Origin: Jonesia quinghaiensis DSM 15701
GTDB taxonomy: Bacteria; Actinomycetota; Actinomycetes; Actinomycetales; Cellulomonadaceae
Reading direction: 5' to 3'
Assembly: GCF_000423205.1 (NCBI RefSeq)
Contig: NZ_AUHN01000004.1
Coordinates: forward strand, 603,220-667,219
DNA length: 64,000 nt
The translations under genes were made by a program, and so were the position numbers. How positions within the stretch are numbered: position 1 is the first letter of the stretch; every line of letters starts with the position of its first letter. A model generated the notes under the pieces. It ran no database searches and was not told where the DNA came from. It was given only the letters and a program-made list of their open reading frames with translations. Below are positions 53,260-62,352 of the stretch, piece after piece.

Positions 53260-54264
53260 TTATGTGGAGTCCCGTTCAATGAGATCGATGCTACTCGTTG
53301 CCGCAGGTAATGGGATGTCCAAATCAGGGCGAATTGCGCGCAAAATGAGCGACCCCATACCGCTGCCCACTTCAAAGGCATAAATATTGACCGTCGTCAG
53401 TGCTGGGTAGGTGAAGGGAGAGAGGGGAAGGTTGTCCACCCCAATCACGGCAATGTCGGCTGGCACCTTCACGTCAAGGCGTAACAATGCAGCGAGCAAT
53501 ATGGCAGCCACCTCGTCGTTGTATGCCGACACTGCGGTCACCCGAGGGGTTAGTGCAAGAATCTCTTGAGCTGCGCTTATGGCGCCCTCAAGGTTGAAAG
53601 GAATATCCACCACAGGTGGTGCATCAATGCCCAACTTTGTGCACTCATCGCGGGCTCCGGCTAACCGGCGTGCGTAGTATTCCTCAACGTTTGGAATGTC
53701 CGGTGCCGCAAAGGCGATATGTTGGTGGCCTTTGCTGTGGAGGTAACTAATATGCAAACGGCCAATAGCGGTTTGCGACAAGATAATGGAGTTATCTGCT
53801 TCGCCATTGTCGTCTTCGAACTCAGTGCTGACAACTGGCACTCCAGTGCGTTGAATGTCGTACGCTTCTTGGCGTGTTAACGCTGTGATGCTGGCAACAG
53901 CAGCAGGCATCAATTCGCGGCACAACTCTAATGCGCTGGCGCCTTCACGTTGCCTGCGGTACACCACGGAGTAACCATGCGGTTCAAGGGTTCGCACAAT
54001 CCCCTCAATAGCTTGGGCTGTCAGTTCGCCAATTTGTGCGTCGCGCAAAATAATGAGGATCGTGTCGCTGGTGCCTTTGCGCAGGGTCCTCGCCGCCGCT
54101 GAGGGGGTGTAGTTCAGTTCCTCTGCCGCTTGACGGACCTTAATTTTGGTGCGTTCAGAGATGGACTGGTTTGTCGCATTGTTGATCACGTAGCTCACTG
54201 TGCTTTGCGAGACTCCGGCGAGCCTAGCGACATCTTTAGCGGTGACACGTCTCTGTATATTCAC
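53260..54264 (-). CDS. LacI-family transcriptional regulator
   Basis: 334 residues from a GTG with AGGAGG 5 nt upstream. The DNA-binding head is VTAKDVARLAGVSQSTVSYVINN (about 7-29), and the hinge KVRQAAEELNYTPSAAARTLR follows. The periplasmic-binding-protein-like core ends with the usual IRAIRPDL stretch. It is sandwiched between the ABC operon and the divergent GH42-GH43 pair, and two copies of a shared motif sit at the two promoters, so it probably represses both in the absence of an oligosaccharide. Confidence 0.95.
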   Translation of the reverse strand: MNIQRRVTAKDVARLAGVSQSTVSYVINNATNQSISERTKIKVRQAAEELNYTPSAAARTLRKGTSDTILIILRDAQIGELTAQAIEGIVRTLEPHGYSVVYRRQREGASALELCRELMPAAVASITALTRQEAYDIQRTGVPVVSTEFEDDNGEADNSIILSQTAIGRLHISYLHSKGHQHIAFAAPDIPNVEEYYARRLAGARDECTKLGIDAPPVVDIPFNLEGAISAAQEILALTPRVTAVSAYNDEVAAILLAALLRLDVKVPADIAVIGVDNLPLSPFTYPALTTVNIYAFEVGSGMGSLILRAIRPDLDIPLPAATSSIDLIERDST

Positions 54265-54351
54265 ACCGCTCCCTCCTGTCGTCGGTATCCCCTGCTGGAT
54301 TCATCGTAGAGGAGGGGTATAGGCTATTGCGCTCCGATCACGGTTGCTTTA

Positions 54352-54366
54352 ACGTATCAGTAACGG
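54352..54366. promoter_or_regulatory. Candidate LacI operator between lacI-type gene and GH42
   Basis: ACGTATCAGTAACGG, 14 of 15 identical to the copy at 53076. It lies 157 bp before the GH42 ATG and 88 bp before the LacI start, positioned to affect both. Confidence 0.75.
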
Positions 54367-54508
54367 TCTGGGAAACCCCGTCAGCGGTGACAGGTCACCC
54401 CCCGCCACCGTCAGGCCTTCCACAGGCGCCCTCAACGCAGAGGGTATCGACACCACACGCGCGCGGTACATCCCGCGGACAACCAGACGGATGAAAAGGA
54501 CACCCGCT

Positions 54509-56731
54509 ATGGGGGACACAGAGCACAACGCTCCACCACAACTTCGCATCGGTGCCGCCTACTATCACGAATACGGTCGCGGAGATCGCCTCGATCATGA
54601 CCTTGACCTCATGAAACAGGCTGGCTTCACCGTGATCAGGGTCGGAGAATCAGTCTGGTCAACCTGGGAACCACAAGACGGTGTGTTCAACCTCGACTGG
54701 CTAGAACCCGTCCTCGACGGCGCCCACGCCCGCGGAATCGGAGTGATCCTCGGCACCCCCACATACGCGGTACCGCCGTGGCTCGCCCGCAAGCACCCGG
54801 AAATCGCCGGTGAAACAGCCACAGGTGTTCGCATGCCATGGGGAATGCGCCAAGAAGCAGATTTCACCCACCCAGCTTTTCTCCACCATGCCGAACGAAT
54901 CATCCACAAGATCGTTGACCGGTACCAAGAACACCCTGCAATCATCGGGTACCAAGTGGATAACGAACCCGGAATCCGCCTGCTCTACAACCACAGCGTT
55001 TTCCAACGGTTCCTGGACCACCTACGCCACACCTATGGCACCGTAGAACGCCTCAACGAAGAATGGGGGCTGGTGTACTGGTCGCATCGACTCTCCACCT
55101 GGGAAGATCTCTGGCTCCCCGACGGCAACACTCAACCCCAGTACGACCTCGCCTGGCGGCGCTTCCAAGCCAGCCTCGTCACGGACTACATCGCGTGGCA
55201 AACCGACGTCGTGCGCTCAAAGCTTTCTTCAGCCAATAAGGAGATGCCCATCACGACGTGTATTTCCTATGACCAAGTTGGGGTAGAAGATGAGCAACTT
55301 AGCCGTGCGTTAACTGTCGCAGCAGGTAACGCCTACTATGACATGGCCGAAACCCTTGCTCACCCCTTCACTGAACCCATGTCAGCTGGGTGGATTGTGC
55401 GCGGCCCGTGGGCGGTGTATCAACTTGCTGACCTGATGTATTCCTCGAAACAAGCACCGTTCCTTGTCACGGAAACAAACGCTGGCTCTATTGGCTTTGG
55501 GTCCATCAACTCTGTTGCTTTTGACGGTCAGTGGCGCCAAGTGGCATGGGCGTTGATGTCTCGCGGGGCGACCATGATCGAATACTGGCACTGGCACACG
55601 TTGCACTACGGCACAGAAACCTTCTGGGGTGGGGTGCTTCCTCATGACGGCATCCCCGGGCGGGCGTATAACAACATCGCTGAACTCGGCCAAGAAATCC
55701 AAAAACTCTCACCACACGTAGGTGGCGCCACACCTGATGCGGACGTTGCGTTCCTCTACGATTCCGATGCTAAGTGGGCGCTGAGCTTCCCCATCACAGC
55801 ACCATTGCCATCGAATGGCGTGCAGGGCATGGGGGACACTGATTCTTACCGGCGCATCGCATTGCCGTTTTACCGTGGCGCCTTTGACGCTGGTGTCCAG
55901 ATCAACACAGTGCGCCCGCACCAACTGTTTGGGGCTCTGAGCGAGGACCACTGCGCAACAACACCAGACTCTCTCCGTGATGCCGCCCATCACGATGCCA
56001 CCCATCACGATGCCGCCGCATCGGGTGAGGACCCGGTTGAGTTTGCCCGCCGCCGGCCGGTGCTCATTGCGGTGGCCCTGTACACCGCTACCGATGCGCA
56101 CCTGCAGTGGTTGACCCAGTATGTGGAGGCTGGTGGGCACCTGATTGTGGGGCCACGTACCGCATACGCTGACCATGAAGGTCGGGCCCGCCACGAGGTG
56201 AAACCTGCTTTCCTTGCCCGCCCGGCAGGGGTGAGTTACCAAGAATCAGCGAACCTACATCAGCCAGTTCCGGTGACATCCACCCAGGCGGAGGGGTTCA
56301 CTCTGAGTGGTCACAGCGCCGCCCACGAGTGGATTGATTTCCTGCGCCCGGAGGGAGCAACCACTCTCGCCGAATACAATCACCCACATTTTGGCCAGTG
56401 GTCCGCGGTGGTCACGGCACGTCACGGGGCTGGCCGTATTACCACAGTTGGCACAGTCCCCGATCAGCAACTCGCTGCAGACCTGATGCGGTGGGCTGTT
56501 CCCGTGCCTCGCACCGACGGGTGGGTAGGGTCGCAAGCCTCAGTGCGGGCAACGTCAATGACCCGCCCTGATGGGTCTGGTCTTGTTGTTGTGCATAACT
56601 GGGCTGACACTCCCGCCACTGTCACTGCCGCGACCCCGTGTGTAGACCTCAGCGACGAGGCACCATACACCACGGGTGACACCATCCGCCTGACACCGTG
56701 GGATGTGCGCATCCTGCACGTCACCCACTGA
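54509..56731 (+). CDS. GH42 beta-galactosidase (intracellular)
   Basis: 740 residues from an ATG at 54509 with AAAGGA 8 nt upstream. The catalytic TIM barrel has the acid/base Glu in VDNEPG (about 153) and the nucleophile Glu in LVTETNAGS (about 322). RVGESVWSTWEPQDG and GYQVDNEP are family 42 motifs. A trimerisation-type middle domain and a C-terminal beta domain follow. There is no signal peptide. It removes terminal beta-galactosyl residues from imported oligosaccharides. An imperfect 15-bp coding tandem repeat (HHDAT) lies in a loop near residues 490-505. Confidence 0.95.
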   Translation: MGDTEHNAPPQLRIGAAYYHEYGRGDRLDHDLDLMKQAGFTVIRVGESVWSTWEPQDGVFNLDWLEPVLDGAHARGIGVILGTPTYAVPPWLARKHPEIAGETATGVRMPWGMRQEADFTHPAFLHHAERIIHKIVDRYQEHPAIIGYQVDNEPGIRLLYNHSVFQRFLDHLRHTYGTVERLNEEWGLVYWSHRLSTWEDLWLPDGNTQPQYDLAWRRFQASLVTDYIAWQTDVVRSKLSSANKEMPITTCISYDQVGVEDEQLSRALTVAAGNAYYDMAETLAHPFTEPMSAGWIVRGPWAVYQLADLMYSSKQAPFLVTETNAGSIGFGSINSVAFDGQWRQVAWALMSRGATMIEYWHWHTLHYGTETFWGGVLPHDGIPGRAYNNIAELGQEIQKLSPHVGGATPDADVAFLYDSDAKWALSFPITAPLPSNGVQGMGDTDSYRRIALPFYRGAFDAGVQINTVRPHQLFGALSEDHCATTPDSLRDAAHHDATHHDAAASGEDPVEFARRRPVLIAVALYTATDAHLQWLTQYVEAGGHLIVGPRTAYADHEGRARHEVKPAFLARPAGVSYQESANLHQPVPVTSTQAEGFTLSGHSAAHEWIDFLRPEGATTLAEYNHPHFGQWSAVVTARHGAGRITTVGTVPDQQLAADLMRWAVPVPRTDGWVGSQASVRATSMTRPDGSGLVVVHNWADTPATVTAATPCVDLSDEAPYTTGDTIRLTPWDVRILHVTH

Positions 56732-56740
56732 AGGAACCTC

Positions 56741-58225
56741 ATGACTGCACAATTGCGTAACCCTGTCTTGTCTGGGTTTAACCCTGACCCGAGCATCGTG
56801 CGGGTGGGGGACGATTACTACCTGGCTACCTCAACATTTGAGTACCTTCCAGGGTTGCCGATCTACCATTCCACTGACCTGGTTGAGTGGAACCTCATCG
56901 GGCATGTGGCGGTGACGCCTGATCACCTTGCAGTGCACGATGTTCCTACCGGTGGCGGTGCTTGGGCTCCGACCCTGCGCTACCACAACCAGCAGTTTTG
57001 GCTTGCCGTCACTGATGCGATGGGTCGCGGCACACTCATTTTCACTGCCGGGCACCCCAGCGGGCCGTGGAGTGCAGGAACCCCAGTTCCTGGGGTTAAC
57101 GGTATCGACCCCGATCTTGCGTGGGACAGCGACGGCACATGCTATATGACGTATTCCGCGCTGCGCCTCACCGGTGACGGGGTGGGCAGCCACGATGGCA
57201 TTGAACAGGTACGCATTAACCCCACAACTGGTGAAACACTATGCGACCCCTACCCCGTATGGTCCGGCACCGGATTAATGTTCCCCGAGGCCCCTCACCT
57301 GTACCAGCACGAGGGGTGGTGGTATCTCCTCATCGCGGAGGGCGGGACAGAACGAGGCCACAGTGTCAGTATTTCTCGTGGAACCAGCCCCGCTGGTCCT
57401 TTTGAGGGAGCGCCCACTAACCCCATTTTGTCGGCGCGCTCCACAGCCCGTCCCGTGCAGAACACAGGTCATGGTGATCTGGTCCTTGGCCCTGACGGTC
57501 AATGGTTGTTCTACTTGTTGGGGATGCGTACGCACGGTGGCACCCGGTCATTTTCTCCTCGCGGACGGGAAACATTTGTGACAACAGCCCGGTGGGTTGA
57601 CGGGTGGCTTGAGGTTGACCCCGTTGAACTGACCGACCCCCAATCAGGGGCTTTCAGTGATGACTTTATGTCCCCAACATTCCCGTTGCAGTGGCTAGGG
57701 TTGCGCGCACTACCCGCAGACCTTGCGCACCGAAGTGCCGGGCACCTCACCTTGCGAGGTGATGGAGCGGGTATGTCAGATGCACACGCAACTTTTGTGG
57801 GCATCCGCCTCATGCACTTGGACACTCACACTTCCGTCGAGGTTGACACCTCAGCTGGTATTGGGGGTTTGTCGATGCGTTACGACGAAGCCCACCACTA
57901 CAGTGTGGAGGCGCGCGGCAACCAGGTGATCGCCCGAGCCTGTGTGGCAACTTTGTCCCAGGAATGGAGCATCGAGCGTCCCGCGGGAACTACCCGAGTG
58001 TGGATGACAACTCGCGCTGTGACACCCGGGTTCGCGGCGATGAGCTGCGATGAGGTCATTCTTGGTGTTGATGGGCCACACGGGCCTATCGAACTGGCAG
58101 TGGTAGATGGCCGTTTCCTCAGTGCTGAGTCCACCTGCTCATTTACTGGCCGGGTCATTGGCGTGTACTGCGAAAGTGGTGAGGTCTCATTCCAGAACTT
58201 CAGCTACACGGGGAGTGGAAACTAA
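56741..58225 (+). CDS. GH43 glycosidase (beta-xylosidase/alpha-L-arabinofuranosidase type)
   Basis: 494 residues with GAAGGA upstream. The five-bladed propeller has the catalytic base Asp in NPDPS (about 16), a modulating Asp in GIDPDLAW (about 124) and the acid Glu in FPEAPHLY (about 184). A C-terminal beta-sandwich (about 310-494) is typical of GH43 subfamilies with xylosidase or arabinofuranosidase activity. No signal peptide, so it acts in the cytoplasm on imported oligosaccharides next to the GH42 enzyme, 9 nt apart. Precise substrate cannot be read from sequence. Confidence 0.93.
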   Translation: MTAQLRNPVLSGFNPDPSIVRVGDDYYLATSTFEYLPGLPIYHSTDLVEWNLIGHVAVTPDHLAVHDVPTGGGAWAPTLRYHNQQFWLAVTDAMGRGTLIFTAGHPSGPWSAGTPVPGVNGIDPDLAWDSDGTCYMTYSALRLTGDGVGSHDGIEQVRINPTTGETLCDPYPVWSGTGLMFPEAPHLYQHEGWWYLLIAEGGTERGHSVSISRGTSPAGPFEGAPTNPILSARSTARPVQNTGHGDLVLGPDGQWLFYLLGMRTHGGTRSFSPRGRETFVTTARWVDGWLEVDPVELTDPQSGAFSDDFMSPTFPLQWLGLRALPADLAHRSAGHLTLRGDGAGMSDAHATFVGIRLMHLDTHTSVEVDTSAGIGGLSMRYDEAHHYSVEARGNQVIARACVATLSQEWSIERPAGTTRVWMTTRAVTPGFAAMSCDEVILGVDGPHGPIELAVVDGRFLSAESTCSFTGRVIGVYCESGEVSFQNFSYTGSGN

Positions 58226-58320
58226 CTTAAGCCCCGCCGGTGGCGCATCTGTGACAGGCACCCTTGCGATGACGAATTCTTGTGCTGCTACCTCGTGCGC
58301 TCTCCTGAACGCATATGACT

Positions 58321-58357
58321 CAGGGCTTGTGCCACGGAAACCATGGCACAAGCCCTG
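58321..58357 (+). terminator. Rho-independent-type terminator after GH43
   Basis: CAGGGCTTGTGCCA and its exact reverse complement form a 14-bp stem with a 9-nt loop, then AACTGTTTT. It lies about 95 bp after the stop and before the convergent desaturase gene. Confidence 0.85.
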
Positions 58358-58414
58358 AACTGTTTTATCTCCCACCGCACGTAGACCTACGCGGCGCAGA
58401 ACTCGTGGTGACGA

Positions 58415-59596
58415 TTACACGCCTGATGGCCGGAACTGGCTGACCATGGGGCAGTCAAATGGGTCGCGCCCTGAGATTCCCACACGGTTCAGATACGCAA
58501 TGACTTGGGAGTACGATTCACGCACTGTAGCCACAGTGTAAGGAACACCGATCTCAGCGCAGTGTTTGCGAACAATTTCCGATGCCTTCATCAGGTGCAG
58601 ACGCGGCATGTTGGGGAACAAGTGGTGCTCAACCTGGTAGTTCAAACCACCGTAGAACATCGTGAGCCACAGGTTACCGGCGCGCGTTGAACCCATAATG
58701 TTTCGTGAGGTCAAGACCTGACGGGACAAGAAGTCAACGGTTGTTACCCGGTCAATGAGTGGCATGCCCTTGTGGTTGGGGGCGAATGAGCCACCCATGT
58801 ACACTCCAAACACGGCGAGCTGGACGCCAACAAACGCAAATGCCATACCCACTGGCAGGAACATAAACACTGCGGTGAGGTAGATGCTGATGCGCAGGGC
58901 AATAGTGACGATCTCTGACACCCGGTTTTTCACCTTGGGGGCAGTGAAGAGGTAACGCAGCGACAGCCAGTGGAGGTTAATACCCTCCAGGGTCAGCAGC
59001 GGGAAGAAAAGGTACCCTTGACGGCGGGTGATCCACCCGGAGATGCCACGTTGCACGCTTGCGTCTTCAGGGGTGAAGGAAATGGTGTCCCGCTCAATGT
59101 CGGGGTCCTTGCCAATGGTGTTGGGGTTCGCGTGGTGGCGGGTGTGCTTGTTCATCCACCACTGGTAGCTGATGCCCACGATCGCGTTGGCGAGAAACCG
59201 CCCGGTGCGGTCGTTAGCGGGACCGGAAACGAAAATCTGCCGGTGCGCAGCCTCATGGGTGATGAACGAAATTTGTGTGAGCACAACACCGAGGGCAGCG
59301 GCGAGCAGCAGCTGGAACCAGCTTTCGCCCAGAAAAATTGACCCAACGATGATGCCACCAAGAGCCACACCAAGGACAGCGAGCATCGTGATGTAAAAAC
59401 CACGCTGGCGCCCTAGTAATCCGGCTTCTTTGACGGTGCCAAGGACACGGGAAAAGTTCGCTGAACCGGCAGTGCCGCGTTGGCGGGTTGGCTTAGTGCG
59501 CACGTCCTGCGCTGGTGAGAGAGTAATGGGGACTCCAATGTGTGGGGAGCGGATCGCCGGGGGTCTACGGCGACCACGACGTGTTGTCCTCCCCAA
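58415..59596 (-). CDS. Membrane fatty acid desaturase
   Basis: 393 residues if started at the TTG at 59596. The three histidine boxes are HEAAHR (about 113), HTRHHANPN (about 151) and QVEHHLFP (about 320), which bind the di-iron centre; four or more membrane helices surround them. The size and box spacing fit acyl-lipid or acyl-CoA delta-9/delta-6-type desaturases that adjust membrane fluidity. Start is uncertain: no ribosome-binding site at the TTG, and a GTG at 59503 is an alternative. A perfect palindrome sits just upstream. Confidence 0.9.
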   Translation of the reverse strand: MGRTTRRGRRRPPAIRSPHIGVPITLSPAQDVRTKPTRQRGTAGSANFSRVLGTVKEAGLLGRQRGFYITMLAVLGVALGGIIVGSIFLGESWFQLLLAAALGVVLTQISFITHEAAHRQIFVSGPANDRTGRFLANAIVGISYQWWMNKHTRHHANPNTIGKDPDIERDTISFTPEDASVQRGISGWITRRQGYLFFPLLTLEGINLHWLSLRYLFTAPKVKNRVSEIVTIALRISIYLTAVFMFLPVGMAFAFVGVQLAVFGVYMGGSFAPNHKGMPLIDRVTTVDFLSRQVLTSRNIMGSTRAGNLWLTMFYGGLNYQVEHHLFPNMPRLHLMKASEIVRKHCAEIGVPYTVATVRESYSQVIAYLNRVGISGRDPFDCPMVSQFRPSGV

Positions 59597-59597
59597 G

Positions 59598-59613
59598 CCT
59601 ACGGTACCGTAGG
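59598..59613. promoter_or_regulatory. Perfect palindrome CCTACGGTACCGTAGG before the desaturase
   Basis: A 16-bp sequence identical to its reverse complement, one base from the TTG start. Its position overlaps any leaderless promoter of the desaturase gene, so it is a strong candidate operator, for instance for a TetR-type lipid regulator. No matching regulator gene is identified. Confidence 0.65.
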
Positions 59614-59712
59614 TTAGAGGGATAGGGCCGTCTCGTTTTCTTCACATTCGGCACGTCAGCGCTGCACATAAGTCAAAGCAAGACAGGTCAGCAACTGTGT
59701 GAGCCAAGCGAC

Positions 59713-59718
59713 TAGAAT
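59713..59718 (+). promoter_or_regulatory. Leaderless -10 box for purD
   Basis: TAGAAT lies 6 nt before the GTG start of purD. No Shine-Dalgarno sequence is present. Confidence 0.55.
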
Positions 59719-59724
59719 CGCGGT

Positions 59725-61035
59725 GTGAAGATCCTTGTCCTTGGCTCAGGTGCCCGCGAACACGCCATTGTCCATTCCCTCGCCCACGAACACGCATCGT
59801 CTGGTCAGGCGCAGCATGAACTGCATGTCGCGCCAGGAAACCCCGGAATCGGCGCGTTAGCGCAACTCCACGCAGTGGACGCGAACGACCCAGACGCCGT
59901 GGTCACCCTTGCCCAGCAACTAGACATTGATCTACTGATGATCGGCCCCGAAGCACCCCTCGTAGCAGGCGTCGCCGACGCCGCCCGCGCCGCAGGCATC
60001 GCCACATTCGGCCCATCAGCCCAGGCCGCACGGCTCGAAGGGTCCAAGGCGTTCGCTAAAGAAATCATGGCAGCTGCCGGCGTACCCACAGCACGCCCAT
60101 ACGTGTGCACCACCCTCGACCAGGTCGAAGAAGCGCTCGCAGCGGTCGGGGAAACCAACCCTTATGTTGTTAAAGACGACGGGCTGGCTGCCGGAAAGGG
60201 CGTGGTAGTCACCACCGACCGTGACGAAGCCCTTGCCCACGCCCAGGCGTGCCTCGAAGCGCGCACCCCAGACGCCGCCAAAGTTGTTATCGAGGAGTAT
60301 CTCGACGGCCCAGAGGTTTCCGTTTTTGTTGTCAGCGACGGCACAACGGTTCGCGCGCTCAGCCCAGCGCAAGACTTCAAACGAGTCGGCAATGACGATG
60401 CCGGCCCCAACACTGGTGGCATGGGTGCCTACACTCCGCTGACCTGGGCACCCCAAGGGCTCACTGAAGAAGTCATCACCACGATTGCTCAACCCACTAT
60501 TGACGAGATGGCTCGCCGCGGCACACCGTTTGTCGGCATCCTCTATGTTGGGTTGGCATTGACCTCCGCGGGCACGCGTGTCGTGGAATTTAATGTCCGC
60601 TTTGGTGACCCCGAAACCCAATCCGTTCTTGCCCGCCTAGAAACACCACTGTCACAGGTGCTGTGGGCCGGAGCGCACGGCACGTTAGCGCAACTCCCTG
60701 AACTCCAGTGGCGAGACGAAACCTCAGTGACGGTTGTCCTCGCCGCTCGTGACTACCCAAACACCCCAGCAGTGGGCGATGTAATCACCGGTGTCGACGA
60801 GGCAGAAAAAGTGCCCGGCGTCCACGTCCTGCACGCCGGTACCCGCCGTGATGAGTCAGGGGCCATCGTGTCGAGCGGTGGGCGGGTCCTGTCCGTTGTT
60901 GCTGTCGGCGCCGACCTCGACGAAGCGCGAGCCCGCGCCTATGAAGCGATAGTGCGCATCGTCCTCGATGGTTCGCACTACCGCACGGACATTGCCCTGA
61001 AAGCTGCACGCAACGAGATTACGGTGACCCGATGA
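59725..61035 (+). CDS. purD: Phosphoribosylamine-glycine ligase
   Basis: 436 residues from a GTG. It starts KILVLGSGAREHAIVHSL, the N-domain, with VAPGNPGI and IGPEAPLVAGVAD; the ATP-grasp core includes VKDDGLAAGKGVVV, LSPAQDFKRVGNDDAGPNTGGMG and VEFNVRFGDPETQ. This is GAR synthetase, the second step of purine synthesis. It seems leaderless (TAGAAT 6 nt upstream). The stop overlaps purC by 4 nt. Confidence 0.97.
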   Translation: MKILVLGSGAREHAIVHSLAHEHASSGQAQHELHVAPGNPGIGALAQLHAVDANDPDAVVTLAQQLDIDLLMIGPEAPLVAGVADAARAAGIATFGPSAQAARLEGSKAFAKEIMAAAGVPTARPYVCTTLDQVEEALAAVGETNPYVVKDDGLAAGKGVVVTTDRDEALAHAQACLEARTPDAAKVVIEEYLDGPEVSVFVVSDGTTVRALSPAQDFKRVGNDDAGPNTGGMGAYTPLTWAPQGLTEEVITTIAQPTIDEMARRGTPFVGILYVGLALTSAGTRVVEFNVRFGDPETQSVLARLETPLSQVLWAGAHGTLAQLPELQWRDETSVTVVLAARDYPNTPAVGDVITGVDEAEKVPGVHVLHAGTRRDESGAIVSSGGRVLSVVAVGADLDEARARAYEAIVRIVLDGSHYRTDIALKAARNEITVTR

Positions 61036-61979
61036 CCGGCCTAAACATCCCCACACAAAACCTACCCGACTGGCGTCATGTGTATTCGGGTAAGGTCCGC
61101 GATCTTTACGAGCCAGATACCGATGCCCTCGGCGGCCCACACCCGCACGGTGACGTCGTGCTGGTGGTCGCATCGGACCGTGTGAGCGCGTATGACCACG
61201 TGCTGTCCCCAGGAATCCCGGGTAAAGGAAAAGTTCTCACCCAACTCAGCCTCTGGTGGTTTGACCAACTAGATGATGTTGTCGGCAACCACGTGGTGTC
61301 GACGGACATGTCATCGACTCCAGGTGACGGGCTGATCCCTGAAGAAGTACATGGCCGCGCCATGATTTGCCGACGCCTGAACATGTTCCCCATCGAATGT
61401 GTTGTGCGCGGGTACCTCACTGGTTCAGGCCTTGTTGAGTACCAGCAAGACGGCGCCGTGTGTGGGGTCTACCTGCCCGAGGGCTTAGAAGACGGTTCCC
61501 GCCTAGAAGGGCCGATCTTCACCCCTGCCGCGAAAGCGGAGGTTGGGGAACACGACGAGAACATCACCTACTCTGATGTGGCGCAGCAGGTCGGTTTAGC
61601 TGCCGCAGAACTACTGCGTGACCACACCATCACTATTTATGCCCGCGCGGAGGAGATCGCCCGTTCGCGCGGAGTCATCTTGGCTGACACCAAACTCGAA
61701 TTTGGAACCGACCCAGCTACCGGGGAAATCCTCCTCGGCGATGAGGTCCTTACACCGGACTCTTCCCGTTTCTGGGACGCCCGCCAGTGGCGTCCAGGCG
61801 GGGCACAACCAAGCTTCGACAAGCAGTTCATCCGCGACTGGTTGACCTCACCTGAATCCGGGTGGGACCGGGCCAGCGGTGCACAGCCACCACTGCTACC
61901 CGAGCATGTCATTACAGCCACCCAGGAACGTTACATCGAGGCGTATACGCGCCTCACTGGTCAGGTCATCGAGCTTTAA
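61032..61979 (+). CDS. purC: SAICAR synthetase
   Basis: 315 residues. YSGKVRDLYEP at the N-terminus, SDRVSAYDHVL, ECVVRGYLTGSG, ILADTKLEFG and a late DARQW segment are the PurC motifs, in the longer eukaryote/actinobacteria-like form of about 300 residues. It adds aspartate to CAIR in purine synthesis. Start coupled to purD by ATGA. The next gene starts 112 bp later behind its own candidate promoter. Confidence 0.96.
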   Translation: MTGLNIPTQNLPDWRHVYSGKVRDLYEPDTDALGGPHPHGDVVLVVASDRVSAYDHVLSPGIPGKGKVLTQLSLWWFDQLDDVVGNHVVSTDMSSTPGDGLIPEEVHGRAMICRRLNMFPIECVVRGYLTGSGLVEYQQDGAVCGVYLPEGLEDGSRLEGPIFTPAAKAEVGEHDENITYSDVAQQVGLAAAELLRDHTITIYARAEEIARSRGVILADTKLEFGTDPATGEILLGDEVLTPDSSRFWDARQWRPGGAQPSFDKQFIRDWLTSPESGWDRASGAQPPLLPEHVITATQERYIEAYTRLTGQVIEL

Positions 61980-62021
61980 CCTAACGCCGCACAGTCACTG
62001 GGCCACATGCCGGGCGGTTGG

Positions 62022-62049
62022 TTACCATCCGCTCGGTGCCCAGTAGACT
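62022..62049 (+). promoter_or_regulatory. Candidate promoter of purS-purQ
   Basis: TTACCA (62022-62027), a 16-bp spacer and TAGACT (62044-62049). The -10 box sits inside the palindrome CCCAGTAGACTGGG (62039-62052), which could be an operator or a start-of-transcript hairpin. Confidence 0.5.
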
Positions 62050-62091
62050 GGGAAGGCAATCCGTGCGAACCCCTCTACTTCAGGAGTGCCC

Positions 62092-62352
62092 GTGGGACGC
62101 GTAGTCGTCGACGTCATGCCCAAGCCCGAGATTCTTGACCCACAGGGAAAGGCCGTTGCCGGCGCTCTTCCTCGTTTGGGTTTTGACGGGTTTGTTTCTG
62201 TCCGCCAAGGTAAGCGCTTTGAACTTGAGGTTGAAGGGGACGTTACCCCTGAAGTCTTAGAAAAAGCTCGGGAAGCAGCCCTCACTCTGCTGTCGAACCC
62301 TGTCATCGAAGATGTTGTTGCAGTCACGGATGCGTCAGGTGAGGGTCACTGA
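62092..62352 (+). CDS. purS: FGAM synthase subunit PurS
   Basis: 86 residues from a GTG at 62092 with AGGAG 5 nt upstream; a GTG at 62086 is too close to that site. [35 protein letters not shown] and a C-terminal [10 protein letters not shown] match PurS. It bridges PurQ and PurL in FGAM synthase. The stop overlaps purQ by one base. purL is not within the window. Confidence 0.95.
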   Translation: MGRVVVDVMPKPEILDPQGKAVAGALPRLGFDGFVSVRQGKRFELEVEGDVTPEVLEKAREAALTLLSNPVIEDVVAVTDASGEGH

